The notes below the pieces were generated by a model. It had not been told where the DNA came from. It worked only from the letters and a program-made list of their open reading frames with translations, and did no database searches. A DNA stretch of 18,695 bases from CAZBBB01 sp964490005 (GTDB lineage Bacteria > Planctomycetota > B15-G4): the NCBI GenBank assembly GCA_964490005.1, contig CAZBBB010000057.1, forward strand, positions 1 to 18,695, written 5' to 3'. Each line of letters starts with the position of its first letter. Positions within the stretch are counted from its first letter, which is position 1. The position numbers and the translations under genes were made by a program. Of this stretch, positions 13,849 through 18,695 are shown piece by piece.

Positions 13849-14856
13849 ATGAACCCGCTGCACCCGTCGTTCTTCGCGCCGTTGCTGCTCGCGGCCGCGC
13901 TCCCCGGAGACACCGGCCCCTACGCCGACCTCGTCGTGAACGTCGCGCCCGGCCCGGCCGCGGCCGGCTCGCCCGACCAGGCCCTCGGCCCGCCGAGCGG
14001 CACGGGCCTGCACGAAGGCAGCTTCGAGGTCTGCACGCTCGGCGTGGGCGGCAGCCTCACGCTGCGCCTCGACAGCCCGGCGCTCGACCTGGCCGGCACC
14101 GACCTCGTCGTCTGCGAGAACCCCTTCTACGTGCTCGGCACGCTCGACAGCTTCGCCGAGGTGCTGTTCGTCGAGGTCTCCAGCGACGGCACGAACTTCG
14201 CGCGCTTCCCAACGCGCTACACGGGCGCCGCCGGCCCCTTCTCGCCCTTCACCGGCGTGCCGGTCGCGGCCTATCGCGGCTTCGCGGGCGTGATGCCGGT
14301 GCTCGCCGGCCCGGGGCCCGCGCTCGCGCCGCTCGACGTGGCCCTGCACGGCGGCGACGCCTTCGACTTCGCCGACCTGGCCGACCATCCGCTCGTGCTG
14401 GCCGGCACGGTGAATCTCGGCGCGATCGAGTACGTGCGCCTCGTCGACGCCGCCGCCGGCATCGCGCAGGACAGCTTCGGCACGCTCGTGTGGGACGCGG
14501 GCATCGGCAGCACCTCATCGGCCGACGTCGACGCGATCGTCGCCGTGAACAACGTCGACAACCTCGTGCCCGGCCGGCCGCGCGTCGAGCTGAGCCTCGT
14601 CGCCGGCCTGCTCGACATCATCATCGAGGACGACAACGGCCTGTCGGACGTGAAGGCCGGCCTGCACGCCTCCGTGAACGGTTACGCCTTCGAGTTCTTC
14701 TCGCTGCTGCCCTACTTCCAGTTCATCGAGCTGAGCGCGACGCGCCTGCACCTGCGCACCGGGCCGATCCCCGAGGGGCCGTTCGCGGCCGTGTTCAAGA
14801 TCTCGGCGCTCGACCAGACCGGGCTGCTCGGAGGCGACGGCGTCGTGATCCAGTAG
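13849..14856 (+). CDS. Secreted 'cell surface protein' family member, B12 riboswitch operon gene 2
   Basis: 335 aa. Residues 1-20 look like a signal peptide ('FFAPLLLAAALPG') without a lipobox Cys. The family signature is clear: 'PYADLVVNVAPG' (24-35), 'ALGPPSG' (45-51), 'LGVGGSLTLRLDSP' (64-77), 'TDLVVCENPFY' (84-94), 'FAEVLFVEVSSDGTNFARFP' (102-121), 'LGAIEYVRLVD' (190-200) and 'ADVDAIVAVNN' (225-235). From memory, proteins with this ENPFY / VEVS-DG / D-DA-xxxN pattern are annotated as cell surface proteins and occur beside B12 riboswitches in several phyla. The last 90 residues form a second beta domain with an acidic stretch 'IIIEDDNGLSD'. It is 69 nt behind the propeller with a strong hairpin between, probably one operon. 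A secreted corrinoid-binding or accessory role is inference. Confidence 0.82.
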   Translation: MNPLHPSFFAPLLLAAALPGDTGPYADLVVNVAPGPAAAGSPDQALGPPSGTGLHEGSFEVCTLGVGGSLTLRLDSPALDLAGTDLVVCENPFYVLGTLDSFAEVLFVEVSSDGTNFARFPTRYTGAAGPFSPFTGVPVAAYRGFAGVMPVLAGPGPALAPLDVALHGGDAFDFADLADHPLVLAGTVNLGAIEYVRLVDAAAGIAQDSFGTLVWDAGIGSTSSADVDAIVAVNNVDNLVPGRPRVELSLVAGLLDIIIEDDNGLSDVKAGLHASVNGYAFEFFSLLPYFQFIELSATRLHLRTGPIPEGPFAAVFKISALDQTGLLGGDGVVIQ

Positions 14857-14868
14857 CGGGGCGGCGGG

Positions 14869-14874
14869 TACACT
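14869..14874 (+). promoter_or_regulatory. Candidate -10 hexamer TACACT
   Basis: TACACT lies in the 43-nt gap after the riboswitch operon, 25 nt before the methyltransferase GTG, and would give a short leader containing the GGAG site. It suggests that the methyltransferase-sulfatase pair has its own promoter, outside riboswitch control. No -35 element is clear. Confidence 0.4.
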
Positions 14875-14890
14875 CCGCCCGTCCCCTCGC

Positions 14891-14894
14891 GGAG
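14891..14894 (+). promoter_or_regulatory. Ribosome binding site GGAG
   Basis: GGAG lies 5 nt before the GTG at 14900 and supports that codon as the methyltransferase start. Confidence 0.55.
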
Positions 14895-14899
14895 CCCGC

Positions 14900-16012
14900 G
14901 TGCCGCCCCTGACCCTGCCCGATCCGGTGCTCGACGACCTGCGTGCCGCGGGCGAGGACCCGGTGCGGGCCGAGTTGCCGGCCCCCGACGCGGACGCCGC
15001 GCGCCAGCTGCAGCCGCCGCCCGCCGGGCGCCCGCTGCTCGTGCGCCTGCCGGGCCGTCCGCCCGACGAGCGGCTGGCGGCGGTGCGCAACGCGCTGTGG
15101 CCCGCGCTGCACCTGCTCGCGATCTACCGCGTGCGGCCCGACGGCCGCGCGACGCGCCGCACCGGCGAGGGCAAGACGGTGCTGGCCGAGGGCCGGCCGG
15201 GCGCGACCGACGGCACGTCGTGCACGCTGCTGCTGCTGCGCCGCCGCGAGGACGCCACCGGCCGGCAGACCACGCGCGCCAAGTTCGACGCCAACGCCGC
15301 CGGCTGGAACGGCGACCCCGGCTCGCCGAGCTACGGCCACTACCGCTGGATGCGCAGGCTGCTCGCGCTCGTCGCGCGGCCGCGCCGCGGCGAGCGCGCC
15401 CTCGACGCCGGCTCGGGCACCGGCTGGGTCGGCATCGAGGCGGCGCTGCTCGGCGCGCAGGTCTCGGCCTTCGACCCCAGCCCCGCGATGATCGAACTCG
15501 CCCGCGCGAACGCGGCTTCCGTCGGCGTGCCGCTCGACGCGCGCGTGGGTTTCGTCGAGGCCGCCCCCTTCGAGCAACCCTTCGACCTGGTGCTCAACTC
15601 GGGCGTGATCAGCTTCGCGCCCGACGCGGCGGCCTTCATCGAGGGCATCGACCGGCTGGTGGCGCGCGGCGGCCGGCTGGTCATCGGCGACCTCAATCCC
15701 GCCTCGCGCGGCTTCCGGCGCCGCCGCGAGCGGCTGCCGCTGCTGCCGGTGCGCGAGCTGGGCGGGCTGCGGCGGCGCCAGGTCGAGCAGCTGCTCGTCG
15801 CGCGCGGCTATCGCATCGCGGCGCGCCGCTACTACCAGCTCAGCTGGCCCGTGCCGCAGCTCATGGCGCTCTCCGAGCGGCGCGCGGGCGGCTTCGGCTG
15901 CGGGCTGCTGCTGGCCCTCAACCGCCTGGCGAGCGCGCTCGACGCGCTCATCGGCGCGCGCTGCGAACGCGGCTTCGACTCGTGGATCCTGGTGGCGCGC
16001 AAACCTTCGTGA
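14900..16012 (+). CDS. Class I SAM-dependent methyltransferase with an extra N-terminal domain
   Basis: 370 aa from GTG 14900, supported by GGAG 5 nt upstream. The methyltransferase domain starts at about 127: 'KFDANAAGWNGDPGSPSYGHYRWM', then motif I 'ALDAGSGTGWVGIEAALLGA' (167-186), the acidic end of strand 2 in 'VSAFDPSPAMIELA' and motif IV-like 'FDLVLNSGVISF', followed by 'GGRLVIGDLNP'. It transfers methyl from SAM, but the acceptor (lipid, quinone, small molecule or other) cannot be read. Residues 1-125 form a small separate unit with 'WPALHLLAIYRVRPDGRATRRTGEG' and 'TSCTLLLLRRRE' that I do not recognise. It could be a substrate-selecting domain. The stop is 10 nt before the sulfatase-fold gene, so the two are probably co-transcribed. 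Confidence 0.85.
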   Translation: MPPLTLPDPVLDDLRAAGEDPVRAELPAPDADAARQLQPPPAGRPLLVRLPGRPPDERLAAVRNALWPALHLLAIYRVRPDGRATRRTGEGKTVLAEGRPGATDGTSCTLLLLRRREDATGRQTTRAKFDANAAGWNGDPGSPSYGHYRWMRRLLALVARPRRGERALDAGSGTGWVGIEAALLGAQVSAFDPSPAMIELARANAASVGVPLDARVGFVEAAPFEQPFDLVLNSGVISFAPDAAAFIEGIDRLVARGGRLVIGDLNPASRGFRRRRERLPLLPVRELGGLRRRQVEQLLVARGYRIAARRYYQLSWPVPQLMALSERRAGGFGCGLLLALNRLASALDALIGARCERGFDSWILVARKPS

Positions 16013-16022
16013 GCGGCCGGCG

Positions 16023-17849
16023 ATGAGCGCGCTGCGCGGCCTGCTGCTCGCGGTGCTGTTGTGCGCGGCGACCGACACGGCGCTGACGCGCGCCGAGCAC
16101 GCCCACCGTGCGCCCGAGGGCCTGCTGCCGCTGCAGACGCTGGCGCTGTGGGGCGCGCTGGCGCTGCTCGCCTCGCCGCCGACCGTCTGGCTGGCGCGGC
16201 GCACGGGCGCCGGGTTCAGTTCGGCGCTCATGCTGCTCGGCGGCCCGGTCGGGCTGCACGGCGTGCTCGCCGAACAGCGCCGCGCCGGCGCGCTGAGCCT
16301 CGAGCAGTCCTGGCCGATCGCGCTGCTCACGCTCGCGGCGCTGCTGCTGTTCCTGCTCATCGGCGGCCGGCTCGAGCGGCGCGCCTCGCCGCGTCTGCGC
16401 CGCGCGCTCACGCTCGCGCTGCTGCTGGGCGCCCTCGTCGCGCTCGTGCCGCACGACGGCGGCTGGACCCGGCCGCCCGCTCCCGCCGTCGCCGGCAGGG
16501 CGCCCTCCGGGACGGACGACGGGCGCCCCAACCTGCTGCTGCTGGTGTGGGACACGACGCGCGCCGACCGCTTGGCCCCGTGGGGCCACGACCGCGTGAC
16601 CACGCCGCAGCTCGACGCGCTGGCCGAGCGCTCGCGGCTGTTCGAGAACGCCTGGTCGGCCTCGCTGTTCACGCTCTCGTCGCACGCCTCGATGCTCACC
16701 GGCCTGCCGGTCTCGCTGCACGGCACGACGCTGCACCGCCAGCAGCTGCGCGCGCCGTCGGTCGCGCAGATCCTGAGCGAGGCGGGCTGGCGCACGGGCG
16801 CCTTCGTGGGCACCTCGGTGCTCGCCGCGGGCCGCGGCCTGGAGCGCGGCTTCGACCGCTACGACGATCTCGTCGACCCGCCGGTCACCGAGACGCGCCT
16901 GTGGGCGCTGGTGAACGACCTGCAGGTGCTGGCGGCCAAGCTCGTGCCGGCCCTGCGCTTCGACGGCCAGCCGCACTGGTTCCAGGACTTCCAGCGGCCG
17001 GCGGACGAGGTGCTGGCGGCGGCGCGCACCTTCATCGAGGCCGACGACGGCCGGCCCTGGTTCGTGCTGGTGAACCTGTTCGACGCGCACTGGCCGTATC
17101 TGCCCGGCGAGGACGCCTGCCGGCGTTTCGTGCGCCCCTACCACGGCCTCTTCGGCGGCCACACCGACCAGGCCGACGACTGGGAGCAGGGGCGACGCCC
17201 CGACGAGGCCGACAAGCGGCACGTGCGCGACCTGTACGACGCCGAGCTGTACGAACTCGACGCGGCCGTCGGCGCCTTCCTCGCCGCGCTGCCGGGCCCT
17301 GCCGAGCGGACCGCGATCGTCGTCACCTCCGACCACGGCGAGGCACTCGGCGAGCGCGACCTGTGGAGCCACGAGGAACTGCACGCGCCGCAGTCGCACG
17401 TCCCGCTGCTGATCCACGCGCCGGGCCGCGTGTCGCGCGGCCGCGTCGGCCAGGCCGTCTCGGGCATCGACATCGCGCCGACGCTGCTCGCGCTCGCGGG
17501 CGTGGCGCCGCCCGAGGGCGTGCGCATGACGGGCCTCTCGCTGCTCGACGATGCGCTGCCCGACGAGCGCCTGATCTTCGTGCAGGACCACGACAACGTG
17601 AAGCGCGCCAAGGACGGCGACGCGGTGATCTTCGGCCGCCACAAGCTGCTCGCGGCGCGCGGCTCGGTCAGCCTGCACGACCTGCACGCCGATCCGCTCG
17701 ACGAGCACGACCTGTCGGCCGAGCAGCCCCGGCTGCGCGCCGAACTCGAGCAGGCCCTCGCCGTGCTGCGCGCGGCCGAGACGCAGGCGGGGGGCGGCGG
17801 CCTCGACAACCTCGACGCGCTGCGCGCGCTGGGCTACACCGGGAACTGA
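16023..17849 (+). CDS. Membrane-anchored sulfatase-fold (alkaline phosphatase superfamily) protein with Thr in place of Cys
   Basis: 608 aa. Up to five N-terminal membrane helices (about 5-21, 35-57, 64-82, 97-115, 128-143) precede a catalytic-type domain from about 168. Metal and active-site motifs: 'NLLLLVWDTTRADRLAPWG' (170-188, D177), 'TTPQLDALAERS', 'SASLFTLSSHASMLTGLPVSLHG' (212-234), 'VNLFDAHWPY' (350-359) and 'VVTSDHGEALGERDLWSHEE' (433-452, D437 and H438), then 'DIAPTLLALAGV'. In sulfatases the C-x-P-S-R Cys becomes formylglycine; the aligned residue here is Thr217 (T-L-S-S-H). That argues for a phosphatase, phosphodiesterase or phosphoethanolamine-transferase type reaction, or a non-sulfatase hydrolase, outside the membrane. 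The C-terminal 'LRALGYTGN' is common in this clade. It follows the methyltransferase by 10 nt. Confidence 0.88.
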   Translation: MSALRGLLLAVLLCAATDTALTRAEHAHRAPEGLLPLQTLALWGALALLASPPTVWLARRTGAGFSSALMLLGGPVGLHGVLAEQRRAGALSLEQSWPIALLTLAALLLFLLIGGRLERRASPRLRRALTLALLLGALVALVPHDGGWTRPPAPAVAGRAPSGTDDGRPNLLLLVWDTTRADRLAPWGHDRVTTPQLDALAERSRLFENAWSASLFTLSSHASMLTGLPVSLHGTTLHRQQLRAPSVAQILSEAGWRTGAFVGTSVLAAGRGLERGFDRYDDLVDPPVTETRLWALVNDLQVLAAKLVPALRFDGQPHWFQDFQRPADEVLAAARTFIEADDGRPWFVLVNLFDAHWPYLPGEDACRRFVRPYHGLFGGHTDQADDWEQGRRPDEADKRHVRDLYDAELYELDAAVGAFLAALPGPAERTAIVVTSDHGEALGERDLWSHEELHAPQSHVPLLIHAPGRVSRGRVGQAVSGIDIAPTLLALAGVAPPEGVRMTGLSLLDDALPDERLIFVQDHDNVKRAKDGDAVIFGRHKLLAARGSVSLHDLHADPLDEHDLSAEQPRLRAELEQALAVLRAAETQAGGGGLDNLDALRALGYTGN

Positions 17850-17921
17850 GCCTGCGCCCGGCCCGCCGCGGCCGACGCGTGGCGGGAAGGCGCGGGTTTT
17901 CGCGCAGTCCCAGGCGCAGGC
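17850..17921 (+). repeat. 9-bp inverted repeat after the sulfatase-fold gene
   Basis: GCCTGCGCC (17850-17858) and GGCGCAGGC (17913-17921) are perfect reverse complements separated by 54 nt. Inside is a small GCGCG-GGTTTT-CGCGC hairpin (17890-17905). This may be a branched terminator or leader fold. The 121-nt gap otherwise shows no clear promoter. GGAACT at 17842-17847 resembles an ECF -35 core, but I see no matching -10. Confidence 0.35.
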
Positions 17922-17970
17922 CGCCTTGGCCTTCAGCGCCGCGCGCCGCTCGCGCGTACGGGACTGCGAC

Positions 17971-18564
17971 ATGACGGCCCCCCCGGAACCGGACGTCCGT
18001 CGGCACCTGCCCGCCGCGCAGCGCGGCGAGCCGGAGGCGATCGACGCCTGGTACCGGGCGGAGCACCCGCGGGTCTACCGGCTGTGCGCCGGCTTCCTCG
18101 CGGACGCCGTCGAGGCCGAGGACGCCGCCCAGGACGCCATGCTCAAGCTGCTCGACGCGCTCGCCGACTTCGACCTGCGCCGCGACTGGCGCGCGTGGAG
18201 CAACACGCTCACGCTCAACGTGTGCCGCGATCGGCTGCGACGGGTGGCGAGCCGCGCGCGCGCCGAGGGCGCCGCGGCCGGGCCGCTCCACGCGCCGGCG
18301 ACCCTGCCCGCTCCCGACGCGGCCGCGCACGGCGGCGAGGTGCGCGCGCTGCTCATGGCGGCGCTGGCGCGCCTCTCGCCGCGCGAGCGCGAGGCCTTCG
18401 TGCTGCACGACCTGCAGGGCGAGGAGACGGCGGCGGCGGCCCGCGCGCTCGGCATCTCGGAGAGTTCGGTGCGCTCGCTGCTCACGCTGGCGCGTCGGCG
18501 GCTGCGCACGCTGCTCGCGCCGCACCTGCCCGAGTACGCCGGCGCGCCGGGAGGCGCGCCATGA
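17971..18564 (+). CDS. ECF-type RNA polymerase sigma factor
   Basis: 197 aa from ATG 17971, with GGGA 7 nt upstream. Region 2 is at about 30-85: 'WYRAEHPRVYRLCAGFLADAVEAEDAAQDAMLKLLDAL' with the core-binding 'EAEDAAQDAMLKL', then 'WRAWSNTLTLNVCRDRLRR'. A variable linker follows. Region 4 is at about 130-185: 'LSPREREAFVLHDLQGEETAAAARALGISESSVRSLLTLARRRLRTLL', the helix-turn-helix that reads the -35 element. The two-region layout without region 3 is the ECF type. Its stop overlaps the next ATG as ATGA, so it is translationally coupled to the downstream gene, which in ECF operons is usually the cognate anti-sigma factor. A TTG at 17926 would extend it by 15 residues but is less likely. The regulon is unknown. 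Confidence 0.93.
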   Translation: MTAPPEPDVRRHLPAAQRGEPEAIDAWYRAEHPRVYRLCAGFLADAVEAEDAAQDAMLKLLDALADFDLRRDWRAWSNTLTLNVCRDRLRRVASRARAEGAAAGPLHAPATLPAPDAAAHGGEVRALLMAALARLSPREREAFVLHDLQGEETAAAARALGISESSVRSLLTLARRRLRTLLAPHLPEYAGAPGGAP

Positions 18565-18695
18565 GCGACCGCGACCCGCTCGACCTGCTGCGCGAGGCCT
18601 GGGCCGCGCTGCCCGCGCCGCCGCCCGACCGCCCGCTGCGCGAGGAGGACGCCGCGACGCGCGCCGCCGTGGCCTGGGCCGCGCGCGCCTTCGCG
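18561..18695 (+). CDS. Start of a gene coupled to the sigma factor, possibly anti-sigma (cut by the window edge)
   Basis: Only 45 residues are present: 'MSDRDPLDLLREAWAALPAP' and then 'LREEDAATRAAVAWAARAFA'. The start ATG overlaps the sigma-factor stop as ATGA, and GGAGGCGCG ends just before it, giving a good Shine-Dalgarno (GGAGG at 18550-18554). The visible part is acidic and helical with no zinc-binding HxxxCxxC motif. By position it is likely an anti-sigma factor or other regulator of the ECF sigma. That is inference from operon order, since no diagnostic domain is visible yet. Confidence 0.65.
   Translation, partial: MSDRDPLDLLREAWAALPAPPPDRPLREEDAATRAAVAWAARAFA

Noticed and set aside
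11947..14388. Minus-strand 813-codon frame covering the riboswitch and propeller gene
   Set aside because: It crosses a highly conserved plus-strand riboswitch and two genes with clear signal peptides and family motifs. Its translation is Arg/Glu/Ala low complexity.
4366..17849. Idea that the FGE-family protein activates the sulfatase-fold protein
   Set aside because: The first lacks the catalytic cysteines and the second lacks the target Cys, so a classical activation pair is ruled out. They are also over 10 kb apart in different operons.
17880..17972. Possible minus-strand peptide starting MSQSRTRERRAALKAKAACAWD
   Set aside because: It starts opposite the sigma-factor start and runs without a stop far into the sulfatase-fold gene on the wrong strand. 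There is no terminator, ribosome site or homology that I recognise, though the Lys-containing start is unlike other shadows.

Overview
This window is very GC-rich (roughly 70-75% by eye), tightly packed and bacterial. GTG starts are common, and many neighbouring genes overlap at ATGA or GTGA. The gene content suggests a member of the Planctomycetota or a similar under-studied phylum. The signs are an FGE-family protein, a membrane-anchored sulfatase-fold protein, an ECF sigma factor, minor pseudopilins, and secreted proteins with a C-terminal module resembling one I associate with planctomycete secreted proteins. The phylum call is inference. I see no tRNA, rRNA, CRISPR array, insertion sequence or phage gene.

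Layout. (1) Minus strand, about 4224 down to 1: four minor-pseudopilin-like genes in the order J-like, I-like, K/PilX-like, H-like, followed by the N-terminal part of recG, which runs off the left edge. (2) Plus strand, 4366-8037: an exported FGE-family protein, a 65-aa membrane peptide, a tandem SseB-like protein and a class II histone-deacetylase-type deacetylase, almost certainly one operon. (3) Minus strand, 11907 down to 8051: an acyl-CoA dehydrogenase, a BY-kinase/CpsD-type ATPase and EPSP synthase (aroA). (4) Plus strand, about 12048-14856: a cobalamin riboswitch leader followed by two exported proteins, a beta-propeller and a 'cell surface protein' family member. (5) Plus strand, 14900-17849: a SAM-dependent methyltransferase and a five-TM sulfatase-fold protein. 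(6) Plus strand, 17971 to the right edge: an ECF sigma factor and the start of its translationally coupled partner, probably a regulator.

The most interesting unit is region 4. A well-formed B12 riboswitch controls no enzyme and no transporter, only two secreted, non-lipoprotein products. The first is a beta-propeller with three evenly phased calcium-type loops. The second belongs to a surface-protein family that I recall from B12-riboswitch loci. Functionally this resembles the BtuG-type surface B12-capture propellers of Bacteroides, but without BtuB and without a lipid anchor. It is a candidate new extracellular or periplasmic corrinoid-binding pair.

Other points: the FGE-family protein lacks the catalytic cysteines and the sulfatase-fold protein has Thr where the formylglycine Cys should be, so neither is a conventional sulfatase-system member. 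Two starts have a TAnnnT hexamer placed as in leaderless transcripts.
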